A stretch of DNA of 64,000 nucleotides from NCBI RefSeq assembly GCF_018069865.1, contig NZ_JAGQDG010000007.1, forward strand, positions 186,001-250,000, written 5' to 3'. The notes beneath the pieces were generated by a model. The model saw nothing but the letters and a program-made list of their open reading frames with translations, was not told the origin of the DNA and did no database searches. This document shows, in pieces, positions 28,522 through 37,736 of this stretch; the first letter of the stretch is position 1, and each line of letters starts with the position of its first letter. The DNA is from Ideonella paludis. Its GTDB lineage: Bacteria > Pseudomonadota > Gammaproteobacteria > Burkholderiales > Burkholderiaceae_C. The position numbers and the translations under genes were made by a program.

Positions 28522-29894
28522 GATTGCGGCGCGCTCAGCAGAGCCAGCACCTCATCCATGGCCTGCAGCAAGGCGGCGACATCGGCGTCGGTGGTGTCCG
28601 GGCAGACCAGCATCATGTTGTGAAAGGGGGTGATCAACACGCCCCGGTTCAGCAAGGCCAGGTGCAGGGCGTGCTCCAACTCGGCGTCCATCGCCGCACT
28701 GGCCTCGCTGCCATTGCGCGGCGCGGTGGCACAGAACTGGAATTCTGCCCGCGCGCCGACCTGCGTCACGCACCACGGCAGGCCGTGGCGGCGAATCACT
28801 TCCTTCAGCCCTTCGGCCAAAGCAGCGGCCCGCTTCAGCATGGGCTCATAGACCTTGGGCGTCATCAGGTGGGTCAGCGTGGCGCGCATCGCGGCCATGG
28901 CCAGCAGGTTGGCGGTCAGTGTGGTGCCAATGCCGGAATGGCCCGGTGGGGCTTGACGTTTAGCGGCTTCGGCCTGGGCGGCCAGGGCCGCGCTGAAGCC
29001 ATAGGCCGCGCAAGGCATGCCGCCGCCCAAGGGCTTGCCCACCACCACGGCATCAGGCTGCAGGCCGTGGGCGCGGGCATAGCCGCCGGGGCCGGAGCTG
29101 ATGGTGTGGGTTTCGTCCATCACCAGCAGGCTGCCGTGTTGGCGAATCAGGGCTTGGGCTGCCACCCAGAAACCGGGTTCGGGCAGCACCATGCCGATGT
29201 TGGTCATCACGGGCTCGGCCAGCACGCAGGCCACGTCGCCGGGGGCCAGCGCGGCTTGCAGGCCGGCCAGGTCGTTGAACTCGACCACGCGGGTGGTGGT
29301 GGTCAGGTCTTGCACCTGGCCCAGCAGGCTGTCGCGTTGTTGGGGCTGGCCATTCACCAGGTCGACAAACACATCGTCCACCGTGCCGTGGTAGCAGCCA
29401 TTGAAGACCAGCAAGACCTTGCGGCCGGTGGCGGCGCGGCACCAGCGCAGCACAAAGCGGTTGGCGTCGGTGGCCGTCATCGCGAACTGCCAGGTGGGCA
29501 GGCCAAAGCGTTGGGCCAGCAAGGCGCCCACGGCGGCCGCATCTTCGCTGGGCAGCATGGCGGTCAGGCCGCGGGTGGCGCGTTGGCTCAGGGCCTCGGC
29601 CACCACCGGCGGCGAGTGGCCAAACATGGCGCCGGTATCGCCCAAGCAAAAATCCACCAGTGTGTGGCCGTCCACATCGTGCAGACGCGCCCCTTGGGCC
29701 TGCTCCACATGCAGCGCAAAAGGCGTGCCCCAGTCGCTCATCCAGTGCAGGGGCACGCCAAACATCAGGTGGGGGCTGGCGGCCGCGGCCAAGGCTTGAG
29801 AGCGAGGGTGGCGCTGGGCGTAGATGTCGCGCTCCTGGGCCAGCAGGGCTTGAATGCGGGCGGGGGAGATGCCGTGAAAGCTCAGGTCAGACAT
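28518..29894 (-). CDS. Class III PLP-dependent aminotransferase (GSA-aminotransferase-like)
   Basis: A 458-residue fold-type I aminotransferase. The substrate and PLP motifs include LGDTGAMFGHSPP near residue 90, the MDETHTISSGPGGYARAHG segment (Asp holding the pyridine nitrogen), and the PLP lysine in VVVGKPLGGGMPCAAYG. It resembles glutamate-1-semialdehyde aminomutase and omega-amino acid aminotransferases but is longer than HemL and sits in a catabolic-type operon, so haem synthesis is unlikely. It follows the glutamine-synthetase-like gene by 24 bases and overlaps the GntR gene. It likely removes or moves an amino group of an amine or amino acid taken up by this operon; the substrate is unknown. 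Confidence 0.88.
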   Translation of the reverse strand: MSDLSFHGISPARIQALLAQERDIYAQRHPRSQALAAAASPHLMFGVPLHWMSDWGTPFALHVEQAQGARLHDVDGHTLVDFCLGDTGAMFGHSPPVVAEALSQRATRGLTAMLPSEDAAAVGALLAQRFGLPTWQFAMTATDANRFVLRWCRAATGRKVLLVFNGCYHGTVDDVFVDLVNGQPQQRDSLLGQVQDLTTTTRVVEFNDLAGLQAALAPGDVACVLAEPVMTNIGMVLPEPGFWVAAQALIRQHGSLLVMDETHTISSGPGGYARAHGLQPDAVVVGKPLGGGMPCAAYGFSAALAAQAEAAKRQAPPGHSGIGTTLTANLLAMAAMRATLTHLMTPKVYEPMLKRAAALAEGLKEVIRRHGLPWCVTQVGARAEFQFCATAPRNGSEASAAMDAELEHALHLALLNRGVLITPFHNMMLVCPDTTDADVAALLQAMDEVLALLSAPQS

Positions 29895-29918
29895 GGGTTT
29901 CCTTCTCTTTGCTTGGGC

Positions 29919-31256
29919 TCAGACCAAGAGCAGCAAGTGCTCGCGCTCCCAGGAGGAGATCACGCGGTTGTAGGTGGCGTACTCCAACTCCTTGACGGCG
30001 CAGAAGGCGTCCACAAACGATTCGCCCAAGACCTCTTTCATGGGCTCGCAGGCGCGCATGGCTTCGATGGCGTCTTCCAGGTGGCGCGGTAGCTCGTGGC
30101 TGACGTTCCAGGCGCTGTCCACCGTGGGCTCGCTGGGTTGCAGCTTGTCGCGCAGGCCCAGCCAGCCGCAGGCCAGGGTGGCGGCCATCGCGAGATAAGG
30201 GTTGGCGTCCACGCCCGGCACGCGGTTCTCCACGCGGCGCGCCTCGGGGTCTGACTTGGGGATGCGAATGCCGCAGGTGCGGTTGTCATAGCCCCAGCGC
30301 ACATTGATGGGCGCGGACATATAGGGCGCGAGCCGCCGGTAGGAATTGACGTAGGGCGCGAACATGGGCATCACCAGCGGGATGTAGGTTTGCAGCCCGG
30401 CGATGAAGTGGTGGAACAGGTCGCTGGCTTGGCCGTCCTCGCGGCTGAAGATGTTGCGGCCGCTGCTGCTGTCCACAATGCTTTGGTGGATGTGCATGGC
30501 GCTGCCGGGCTCGCCTTCCATGGGCTTGGCCATAAAGGTCGCAAAGACGCCGTGGCGCAGCGCTGTTTCGCGCACCGCGCGCTTGAAGAGGAAGACCCGG
30601 TCGGCCAATTCCAGCGGGTCACCGTGGGTGAAGTTGATCTCCATCTGGCCGGGGCCTGCCTCGTGGATCAGGGTCTCCACGCCCAATTGGTGCACCTCGC
30701 AGAAATTGGACAGCTCCATGAAAAAGGGGTCGAAGTCGTTGACGGCGTCGATGGAATAGCTCTGCCGCCCCACCTCCGGCTTGCCGGTCCGGCCCAGCGG
30801 CGGCTGCAGCGGCGCATGCGGGTTCTGCTGGCGTGCCACCAGGTAGAACTCCATCTCCGGGGCCACCACCGGCTGCCAGCCGCGTTGCTCATACAGTGCC
30901 AGCACCTGGCGCAGCACGGCGCGGGGGCTGAGCTGCACCGGGCGGCCGTCCCACTCCACGCAGTCGTGGATCACCACGGCCACGGGCTCGGCCGCCCACG
31001 GCACGACGCGGATGGTGGCGCCATCAGGCTTGCACACCATGTCCGGGTCGGTGTCGCCCACAAAGGGGCCGTTGTCGGGTTGCTGGCCGTTGACGGTGTT
31101 GAGCAGCACGCTCTTGGGGATGCGCATCTCGCCGCTGGCCAAGAAGAGGTCACGCGGCAGGATCTTGCCCCGGGCAATGCCAGTCATGTCGGGGATCACG
31201 CACTCCACTTCGTGGATGCGGTGGTCGGCCAAAAAGCGCTCTAAGGAGGTGGTCAT
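29919..31256 (-). CDS. Glutamine synthetase family gamma-glutamyl ligase (PuuA-like)
   Basis: A 445-residue protein of the glutamine synthetase fold. It has the N-terminal beta-grasp (DMTGIARGKILPRD), metal-binding EMEFYL and ETLIHEAGPGQMEINF, the ATP-site region GSAMHIHQSIVD, and NRTCGIRIP...ARRVENRVPGVDANPYLA. The features fit gamma-glutamylpolyamine or amine ligases of the PuuA group better than ammonium-assimilating GlnA, which is usually about 470 residues. The start at 31256 (MTTSLERF) has AAGGAGGT upstream. It heads an operon with an aminotransferase and a GntR regulator, suggesting amine catabolism through gamma-glutamylation. The true substrate is inferred only. Confidence 0.88.
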   Translation of the reverse strand: MTTSLERFLADHRIHEVECVIPDMTGIARGKILPRDLFLASGEMRIPKSVLLNTVNGQQPDNGPFVGDTDPDMVCKPDGATIRVVPWAAEPVAVVIHDCVEWDGRPVQLSPRAVLRQVLALYEQRGWQPVVAPEMEFYLVARQQNPHAPLQPPLGRTGKPEVGRQSYSIDAVNDFDPFFMELSNFCEVHQLGVETLIHEAGPGQMEINFTHGDPLELADRVFLFKRAVRETALRHGVFATFMAKPMEGEPGSAMHIHQSIVDSSSGRNIFSREDGQASDLFHHFIAGLQTYIPLVMPMFAPYVNSYRRLAPYMSAPINVRWGYDNRTCGIRIPKSDPEARRVENRVPGVDANPYLAMAATLACGWLGLRDKLQPSEPTVDSAWNVSHELPRHLEDAIEAMRACEPMKEVLGESFVDAFCAVKELEYATYNRVISSWEREHLLLLV

Positions 31257-31305
31257 GGGCAATTGGCAGAGGATGGAATGCCCGAATGATAAGCCCAAGC
31301 ATCAG

Positions 31306-31319
31306 TTTGTGATCACAAA
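31306..31319. promoter_or_regulatory. Candidate GntR operator, perfect palindrome
   Basis: TTTGTGATCACAAA is a perfect 14-base palindrome 50 bases upstream of the glutamine-synthetase-like ATG, in the divergent gap with aroQ. FadR-subfamily GntR proteins commonly bind short palindromes of this size, and the operon encodes one. Confidence 0.65.
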
Positions 31320-31395
31320 ACTGTGGGGAGTCAGGGGTTGTGCCGATTTCACAGTGGAGGGCTTCCCGAGGCAGCGGTCGATCAAGCGGTTCAAA

Positions 31396-31405
31396 TGATC
31401 ACAAA
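31396..31405. promoter_or_regulatory. Second partial copy of the operator motif
   Basis: TGATCACAAA repeats most of the palindrome core, with its centre 86 bases from the first site, about eight helical turns. It lies closer to aroQ. Confidence 0.5.
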
Positions 31406-31498
31406 CAGGCGGGTGTGGCGTGCGGCTGCCGCAAGGCCCGCGCGTCGCCTGGGGCGCGGCACAATCCTTCCCTCGATCTCCACCAAGTCCGCTGCATC

Positions 31499-31936
31499 AT
31501 GAAAGTCCTGCTCCTCAACGGTCCTAACCTCAACCTGCTCGGGTCGCGGGAGCCGCACATCTACGGCGCAGACACGCTGGCCGATGTGGAGGAGCGCTTC
31601 AAGGCCGAGGCTCAAAGCCTGGGTGTGGAGGCCGACGCGTTTCAAAGCAACCATGAAGGGGCTTTGATTGACCGCATTCATGCGGCGCGCAAGGACGGCA
31701 CCACCGCCATCGTCATCAACCCCGGCGGTCTGACCCACACCAGCGTGGCCTTGCGGGACGCCCTCTCAGGCGTCGCCCTTCCTGTGGTGGAGGTGCACAT
31801 CAGCAATGTCCACCGTCGCGAGGAGTTCCGCCACCACTCCTACATCTCCGGCATTGCAGAGGGCGTGATCGCAGGGTTGGGCGTGCACGGCTACGGTGCC
31901 GCCCTGCGCTTCTTGGTGGGCCGCTATAAGGGTTGA
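31499..31936 (+). CDS. aroQ: 3-dehydroquinate dehydratase, type II
   Basis: A 145-residue dodecameric enzyme of the shikimate pathway that dehydrates 3-dehydroquinate. Conserved features are [19 protein letters not shown] with the catalytic Tyr in the HIYG loop region, [16 protein letters not shown], and [21 protein letters not shown] with the catalytic His. The ATG at 31499 gives the standard length. Its 3-prime end overlaps the convergent ygiD-like gene by 13 bases. Confidence 0.97.
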   Translation: MKVLLLNGPNLNLLGSREPHIYGADTLADVEERFKAEAQSLGVEADAFQSNHEGALIDRIHAARKDGTTAIVINPGGLTHTSVALRDALSGVALPVVEVHISNVHRREEFRHHSYISGIAEGVIAGLGVHGYGAALRFLVGRYKG

Positions 31937-32757
31937 AGCGCTTGGGCCTGCGGCCCGAAGGCGTAGATGTCCATGCCCAGGTGGCCCCAGGTCACGCTCT
32001 CGTGCAGGCGCAGGCCCACCGGCTTGGTGCCCGCAGCACCGGCGGCCACAAAAAAGGGCAGCAGGTGCTCGTCCGTCGGGTGCATGTGCGCGGCATGTGG
32101 TGCCTGGCGGCGATAGTCCAACAAGGTGGGCCAATCCGCCGCCGCGCTGCGCTCGGCCATCCAGGTGCGAAAGGCGGCACTCTCTGGGATCTCCGGCGCA
32201 TCCACCGCGCCCCGCCCGCCGGCCCACAGCCGCAGGTTGTGGGTGATGGCCCCCGTGCCCAGGATCAACACGCCGTCATCCACCAGGGGCGCCAGCGCCT
32301 GACCCAGCGCAAAGAGCTGCGACGGGCTCCAGTGCGGTGGCCAACCCAGGGGCAGCACCGGGACGTGCCCCTCAGGGAAGAAGGTGCGCAGCGGCGTCCA
32401 GATGCCGTGGTCCATGCCGCCTTCGGGCAAGACATGAAGCGGCAAACCGGCACGCTCGACCAAGCTCGCCACCCGCCGGGCCAAGGCGGGTGCGCCGGGG
32501 GCGGAGTAGCGCAAGGCATACAACTCGGCGGGGAAGCCCGAAAAGTCATGCACGGCCTCATGCTGCGGGGCTGCAAGCAGCACCGGCTCCCGTGTCAGCG
32601 TATGGCCTGAGATGGCGATCACCGCCGTGGGTGGCGTCGGGCCGCTGGCGAAACGCTGGGCCAAGCGCTCCCAGGCGGCTTTGGCGGCCGAGGCCTCCAG
32701 GGCTGTCATGGGCGAGCCGTGGGAGACATAAAGCGGGGGAAACGTGGGATGTGCCAT
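31924..32757 (-). CDS. ygiD: Class III extradiol dioxygenase, YgiD/4,5-DOPA dioxygenase type
   Basis: A 277-residue metal-dependent dioxygenase of the LigB superfamily. Typical features are [14 protein letters not shown] (metal-binding His), the conserved [16 protein letters not shown] segment and the [12 protein letters not shown] histidine motif. Plant and bacterial members open the ring of DOPA or related catechols. The usual ligands are present. The ATG at 32757 is preferred; a GTG two codons upstream is possible. The gene ends inside aroQ on the opposite strand by 13 bases. Confidence 0.9.
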   Translation of the reverse strand: MAHPTFPPLYVSHGSPMTALEASAAKAAWERLAQRFASGPTPPTAVIAISGHTLTREPVLLAAPQHEAVHDFSGFPAELYALRYSAPGAPALARRVASLVERAGLPLHVLPEGGMDHGIWTPLRTFFPEGHVPVLPLGWPPHWSPSQLFALGQALAPLVDDGVLILGTGAITHNLRLWAGGRGAVDAPEIPESAAFRTWMAERSAAADWPTLLDYRRQAPHAAHMHPTDEHLLPFFVAAGAAGTKPVGLRLHESVTWGHLGMDIYAFGPQAQALQPL

Positions 32758-32935
32758 GCGCACGATTGTTGAGCCCCCACTGCGGCCTATCGTTCAAAAC
32801 AACTGCATGGAATCTGTGGTGCGCTGTCGGCCGCGCTACCCCGCCACAGGCCGCATACGACCGTAAAAAGCCTTTGGGCCATGCACGCTTGCGCCTTGGG
32901 CTATCGTCTGGGCCTCTGCACCCACTGGCCGCTTC

Positions 32936-35506
32936 ATGTCATTCGCAGCACCATCCACCCCATCATCATCGTCGCGCCGCTCGCCCTCTCCGTGGCAATT
33001 GGCTTGGCGGCAAACCGTGCTGGACTTCCGTGCCGGCGAGCTGCGTTTGGTCTTGGTGGCGGTGATGCTGGCGGTGGCAGCGCTGACGGCCGTGGGCTTC
33101 TTTGCCGACCGGCTGCAATTGGGGCTGCAAAGAGATGCGGCCCAACTGCTGGGTGGCGACTTGGTGATCAGCAGTGACCAGCCCCTGCCCGAGGGCTTTG
33201 TGCAGCGTGCGCAAAGTGCTGGCCTGCGTATGACCCAGCATGCCAGCTTCCCCAGCATGGCGCGGGCGGGCGACGAGCAGGGCGGAGGTACGCGGCTGGT
33301 GGCGCTGAAGGCGGTGGACGAGGCTTACCCGCTGCGTGGTGCCCTCAAAGTCCAAGCGCAGGGGCAGACCCAGCCGGCGTCGCTACGCCGTGGGCCGGCG
33401 GTGGGGCAGGTGTGGGTGGAAGAGGCGGTGTTGTCGGGCTTGGGCCTGAAGGTGGGCGATGGCTTGTGGCTGGGCGATGCGCGGCTGAGCATTGCTGGCG
33501 TGCTGACCCAAGAGCCCGACCGCGGTGCGGGCTTCATGAGCTTTGCCCCTCGGGTGATGATGCACCGGCAAGACTTGGCCACCACGGGCTTGGTGCAGCC
33601 GGCCAGCCGCGTGACCTACCGCCTGGCCGTGGTGGCAGCGGGGTCAGCGTCGTCCTTGGAGCGGTTTGAACAATGGGTCAAGGCGGAGGTGAAAAACAAG
33701 AACCTCAAGGGCGTGCGGGTGGAAAACCTAGAGAACGGCCGGCCGGAGATGCGCCAAACCTTGGAGCGCGCAGAAAAGTTCTTGAACCTGGTGGCCTTGC
33801 TCTCGGCCCTGCTGGCGGCGGTGGCGGTGGCTGTGGCGGCGCGCGACTTTGCGATGAAGCGCTTGGACGACTGCGCCATGCTGCGGGTGCTGGGCCTGAG
33901 CCAGCGCAGCATGGCCTGGGCCTTTGTGCTGGAGTTTGCGCTGCTGGCCCTGGTGGCCAGCGGGCTGGGGGTCCTGGCAGGTGCCGCCGTCCACTTTGCC
34001 TTCATTGGCCTGCTGGGCGCTTTGGTCCCCACCGATTTGCCTTGGCCCAGCGGGCGTGCCGCCTATCTGGGCTTGGGGGTCGGGGTCGCTCTGTTGATGG
34101 GCTTTGGCCTGCCCACCGTCTTGCAGTTGGCCAAGGTGCCGGCCTTGCGGGTGATGCGCCGCGATGTGGGTCAGATCCGCCCCGCCTCACTGGCTGCTGT
34201 CTCTGCGGGTGTGGTGGCGCTGGGGGCTTTGCTGATGACCGTGGCCCGCGATCCCAAGATGGGCGCGCTGACGGTGGGCGGTTTCGCAGTGGCGCTGGGC
34301 GTGTTTGCGCTGGTGGCTTGGGGCGCTGTCTTGCTGCTTCGCAAGCTGGTGTCAGAGGCCACCGCGCCGCGCTGGCTCTTGCTGGCGACGCGCCAAGTGG
34401 CGGCGCGGCCCGGCCTGGCGGTTTTGCAAGTGGCATCTCTGGCAGTGGGCTTGATGGCCCTGGCGCTGCTGGTGCTGCTGCGCACAGACCTGGTGGACTC
34501 CTGGCGCAAGGCCACCCCACCCGATGCGCCCAACCGCTTTGTCATCAACATACAGCCTGACCAGGCCGAGGCTTTTCAAGGTTTGCTCAAGGGGGCCGGG
34601 GTGACGGGCCATGATTGGTACCCCATGATCCGAGGCCGCCTGGTGGCCGTCAACGGCGAGCCGACCGGCCCCAAGTACGCCGCCAACCCAGAGGCGCGTC
34701 GCACCATCGACCGTGAACTTAACCTCAGCCACGCCGCGCAGATGCCGACCCATAACGTCTTGGTCAAGGGCCAATGGGCGGCGCCCGATGCTTCCGGTTT
34801 GAGCATCGAAGAAGGCTTGGCCCAGCGTCTGGGCGTGGGCCTGGGCGATGTGCTGAGCTTTGACGTGGGCGGGCAGACCCAAGAGGGCCGCATCAACAGC
34901 ATTCGCAAGGTCGATTGGGGCTCGATGCGCGCCAACTTCTTTGTGATGTTCCCGCGGGCCGAGATGCCGGATGTCCCTACAACGTACATGACCGCTTTCA
35001 AGGCGCCGGCCACGCCGGGCTTTGACAGCCAAGTCGGGCGGCAGTTTCCCAACGTCACGGTGGTCGATGTCTCGGCCTCGGTGGCCCAGGTGCAAAACGT
35101 GCTCAATCAAGTCATTCGGGCGGTGGAGGTGTTGTTTGCCTTTACCGTGGCCACGGGCTTGATGGTGCTGCTGGCCACCATCAGCGCCACGCGCGATGCG
35201 CGTATTCGCGAAGCCGCCATCATGCGGGCCTGCGGGGCCTCGTCTCACCTCCTGGGCCAGGTCCAGCGGGCCGAGTTGATGGGCCTGGGTGCGCTGGCGG
35301 GTGGCTTGGCCAGTGCCGCAGCCATGGGTGTGGGTGCAGGTTTGGCGCGCTGGGTGTTTGAGTTCACCTGGACGGCATCGCCCTGGGTGCCCCTGGTGGG
35401 CATGGTGGCAGGCGCTGTGCTGGCGGGCTTGGCGGGCTGGTGGAGCCTGCGCGAAGTGCTGCGCCGGCCAGTGATGCAGACCTTGCGCCAGGCCTCTACA
35501 GCGTGA
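32936..35506 (+). CDS. ABC transporter permease, FtsX/YbbP type
   Basis: An 856-residue permease with about ten membrane helices: one near residues 35-60, FtsX-like three-helix blocks around 270-400, two helices near 420-470 and 500-530, and a C-terminal FtsX block at about 730-850. Large periplasmic MacB-like domains lie between. The length and layout match YbbP, the partner of the ATPase YbbA, implicated in export or lipid-linked processes. No ATPase gene is adjacent, which is unusual because ybbA and ybbP are normally neighbours. The start at 32936 gives a cytoplasmic Ser-rich N-terminus; a start nearer the first helix is possible. It overlaps the convergent kinase gene by 11 bases. Confidence 0.88.
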   Translation: MSFAAPSTPSSSSRRSPSPWQLAWRQTVLDFRAGELRLVLVAVMLAVAALTAVGFFADRLQLGLQRDAAQLLGGDLVISSDQPLPEGFVQRAQSAGLRMTQHASFPSMARAGDEQGGGTRLVALKAVDEAYPLRGALKVQAQGQTQPASLRRGPAVGQVWVEEAVLSGLGLKVGDGLWLGDARLSIAGVLTQEPDRGAGFMSFAPRVMMHRQDLATTGLVQPASRVTYRLAVVAAGSASSLERFEQWVKAEVKNKNLKGVRVENLENGRPEMRQTLERAEKFLNLVALLSALLAAVAVAVAARDFAMKRLDDCAMLRVLGLSQRSMAWAFVLEFALLALVASGLGVLAGAAVHFAFIGLLGALVPTDLPWPSGRAAYLGLGVGVALLMGFGLPTVLQLAKVPALRVMRRDVGQIRPASLAAVSAGVVALGALLMTVARDPKMGALTVGGFAVALGVFALVAWGAVLLLRKLVSEATAPRWLLLATRQVAARPGLAVLQVASLAVGLMALALLVLLRTDLVDSWRKATPPDAPNRFVINIQPDQAEAFQGLLKGAGVTGHDWYPMIRGRLVAVNGEPTGPKYAANPEARRTIDRELNLSHAAQMPTHNVLVKGQWAAPDASGLSIEEGLAQRLGVGLGDVLSFDVGGQTQEGRINSIRKVDWGSMRANFFVMFPRAEMPDVPTTYMTAFKAPATPGFDSQVGRQFPNVTVVDVSASVAQVQNVLNQVIRAVEVLFAFTVATGLMVLLATISATRDARIREAAIMRACGASSHLLGQVQRAELMGLGALAGGLASAAAMGVGAGLARWVFEFTWTASPWVPLVGMVAGAVLAGLAGWWSLREVLRRPVMQTLRQASTA

Positions 35507-37085
35507 AGTAGAAGCGGGCCCCTTGGCCGACCTCGGACTCGGCCCATATGTCGCCGCCGTGGCGGCGGATGATGCGCCGCACCGAGGCCAGGCCCACGCC
35601 CGTGCCTTGGAAGTCTTTGGCGCTGTGCAGGCGTTGGAAGACGCCAAACAGGCGGTCGGCAAAGCGCATGTCAAAGCCTGCGCCGTTATCCGCCACCACC
35701 AAGGTGTTCTGGCCCTCGGTCAGCTCGCGCTTGAACTCAATGCGGGTCTGCGGGCACTTGCTGCTGTACTTCCAGGCATTGCCCAGCAGGTTCTCCAAGG
35801 CCACCCGCAGCAAAGTGGGGTCGCCTTGCACAATGATGCCCGGCTCAATCAGCACCTCGGCGGCGCGCTCGGGTTGGTCGCGGCGCAGGTCTTCCAGGAT
35901 GTAGGTGGCGAGTTGCGACAAGTCCACCGGCTTGCGGGCCAAAGGCTGCGACTGCAGGCGCGACAGTGCCAAGAGCGCGTCGATCATGCTGTTCATGCGC
36001 GCAGCCGCCGCCAGCACGCGGTCGAGGTGGTCGTTGCCAATGCGGTCCAGGAAGCGGCCGTAATCTTCCTTGAGGATGCGTGAAAAGCCTTCGACCACGC
36101 GGATGGGCGCACGCAAGTCGTGGGAGATGGAGTACACAAAGGACTCTTGGTCCTCTTGGGCCTGGGGCTTGGCTTCGGTGCTCAGGCACAAGAGCCTCGA
36201 CGCGGGTAAGTCAGACCCGGCGTCAACCTCCACCAGTCTCGCTTGCCAGCCGGCCACGGTCACCACGCCGCCTGGCTCCAGGCGCTCAAGGGCCTGGGCC
36301 ATGTCCGGAGGAAGGGCCTTACGGACCGCTTCCCAGGCCTGTCCCAGCAGCGCACCGGGCTCACCGCCCACCAGTTGCTGGGCGGCGGGGCTGACTTGCC
36401 GGACGGTCCAGCCCTGAGCTTCGGACTGCAACAAAAAGGTCGGCTGCGCCATCACGCCCCACAGGCGGGAGAGCAGCACTTTGTCGTGGCGCGCTTGCAA
36501 GGCCGGGGCCAAGGGCTGGGCGGTGCCCAAATAGCCCAAGACGCGCCCTTGGGCATCCAGCGTGGCCTGCGCCCGCAGCAGCCACCGCGAGCCGTCTGAC
36601 TTGAGCACGGCACGCAAGGGGCCAATCGTGCTGCCCGCCGCCATGCGCAAGGCCAGGGCGTCTTCGGGATCGTCCTCGAGCGCAAACAACTGGGCGAAGG
36701 CTTGTCCTTGTTGGTTGGCCAATTGCCAGGCTGGTCCCTCGGCCTCTGGGCTTGGACGCCACATCAGCAATCGGTGCTCCGCGTCGGTGCGCCAGACAGC
36801 GTGTTCGCTCAGGGCGATCAGGGTTTCGACGTCTCTTTGCACGCGCTGCTGCTGCAGGCGCAAGCGCTGGCGCACCCAGAGCGCGCCAGCGGCCGTACAG
36901 GCGATGCCAAATCCGAGCCACATCAGCAGGCCGTAGGCTGTGACGGTGCCTGGCGGAGCCAAGGACTGCGCAGAGACCGGTGCCGCCCACATGCTGGCGA
37001 TCGCAGACAGCGAACCCGCGACCTGGCCTTTGGGACAGTCGGTCAGTGCTGCACGGTCACGAGAGGGCAGACGCATGAGGCTCAT
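35496..37085 (-). CDS. Membrane PAS-type sensor histidine kinase
   Basis: A 529-residue kinase. Hydrophobic segments lie at about residues 22-40 and 49-70, then two PAS-like regions (about 85-190 and 200-300). The phosphorylated His is at about 322 in SISHDLRAPIRVVEGF. The ATPase domain has the N box ALENLLGNAWKYS, G1 DNGAGFDM and G2 GTGVGLASVRRI, so it looks active. It resembles phytochrome-like kinases with VEGFSRILKEDYG after the H-box. No receiver domain is fused. It is divergent from the Hpt/GGDEF-EAL pair, which could form a phosphorelay with it. Confidence 0.9.
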   Translation of the reverse strand: MSLMRLPSRDRAALTDCPKGQVAGSLSAIASMWAAPVSAQSLAPPGTVTAYGLLMWLGFGIACTAAGALWVRQRLRLQQQRVQRDVETLIALSEHAVWRTDAEHRLLMWRPSPEAEGPAWQLANQQGQAFAQLFALEDDPEDALALRMAAGSTIGPLRAVLKSDGSRWLLRAQATLDAQGRVLGYLGTAQPLAPALQARHDKVLLSRLWGVMAQPTFLLQSEAQGWTVRQVSPAAQQLVGGEPGALLGQAWEAVRKALPPDMAQALERLEPGGVVTVAGWQARLVEVDAGSDLPASRLLCLSTEAKPQAQEDQESFVYSISHDLRAPIRVVEGFSRILKEDYGRFLDRIGNDHLDRVLAAAARMNSMIDALLALSRLQSQPLARKPVDLSQLATYILEDLRRDQPERAAEVLIEPGIIVQGDPTLLRVALENLLGNAWKYSSKCPQTRIEFKRELTEGQNTLVVADNGAGFDMRFADRLFGVFQRLHSAKDFQGTGVGLASVRRIIRRHGGDIWAESEVGQGARFYFTL

Positions 37086-37325
37086 TGTACGGAGGCCAAC
37101 TGAGACGGCTGTGGTTCTTGCGAAACGGCAAAGGGCAGTGAAATCAGGTTACAACCCTGCTTATCGGGCTTGACGGCGGTGCACGTTAGCCCGATGCTCC
37201 GCACTCGTATCGATGTATATTGCGCCATCAGAGTGCATCGCATGGGTGCCGAGGGAAGGGGATGCCGCATCGTCTTCACCCGTGCCTGCGCATTCGCTTT
37301 GCGGCCTGACCCAGCTTCACAGCCC

Positions 37326-37736
37326 ATGCTTGATCTCTCCACCGTCAGTAGTCCCGTCTCCGACGCGCAAACCGATGATTCGGTGCTGGACCCTGCGAGC
37401 CTGAATCAATTGCGTTCGCTGGACCCAACGGGCGGCGACATGTTCTTGCGCAAGGTCCTGGAGACCTACATTCGCTCGCTCGACAAGCAAGTCGACGCGG
37501 CCAACGTCGCGTTTGGGGCCGGGCGCCACGACGATTTATCCCGTGCGGCGCACAGCCTCAAGTCGGCTTCGGCGAGCGTGGGGGCGTTGAAGTTCTCGCG
37601 TTTGTGTGAGCGCATTGAGCACGCCATCCGGCGCCAGGAACTCGGAGGCATCCCCTCCGACATGGCCGAGTTCGCACGAGAGGCGGCCACTGTCCGAGCG
37701 GCAGCCTCCAGACTGCTGGGGCCTGCTTCGGCATGA
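37326..37736 (+). CDS. Hpt domain phosphotransfer protein
   Basis: A 136-residue protein that is mostly a single Hpt four-helix domain, with the phospho-accepting His at about 76 in RAAHSLKSASASVGA. The first 20 residues are Ser/Asp-rich and flexible. The start at 37326 (MLDLSTV) is chosen because upstream codons look non-coding; a start at 37170 would add about 52 atypical residues. Its stop overlaps the ATG of the REC-GGDEF-EAL gene by four bases, so it is likely the direct phosphodonor for that receiver. Confidence 0.85.
   Translation: MLDLSTVSSPVSDAQTDDSVLDPASLNQLRSLDPTGGDMFLRKVLETYIRSLDKQVDAANVAFGAGRHDDLSRAAHSLKSASASVGALKFSRLCERIEHAIRRQELGGIPSDMAEFAREAATVRAAASRLLGPASA

Noticed and set aside
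28524-30092. A 522-codon open frame on the plus strand opposite the aminotransferase gene
   Set aside because: It is antisense to a clear PLP enzyme with intact motifs, is rich in Gly/His/Ala/Gln as expected from GC-rich shadow frames, and shows no family motif.
37170-37325. N-terminal extension of the Hpt protein
   Set aside because: The extra residues are Arg/Cys-rich and unlike the Hpt family; the start at 37326 places the domain correctly.
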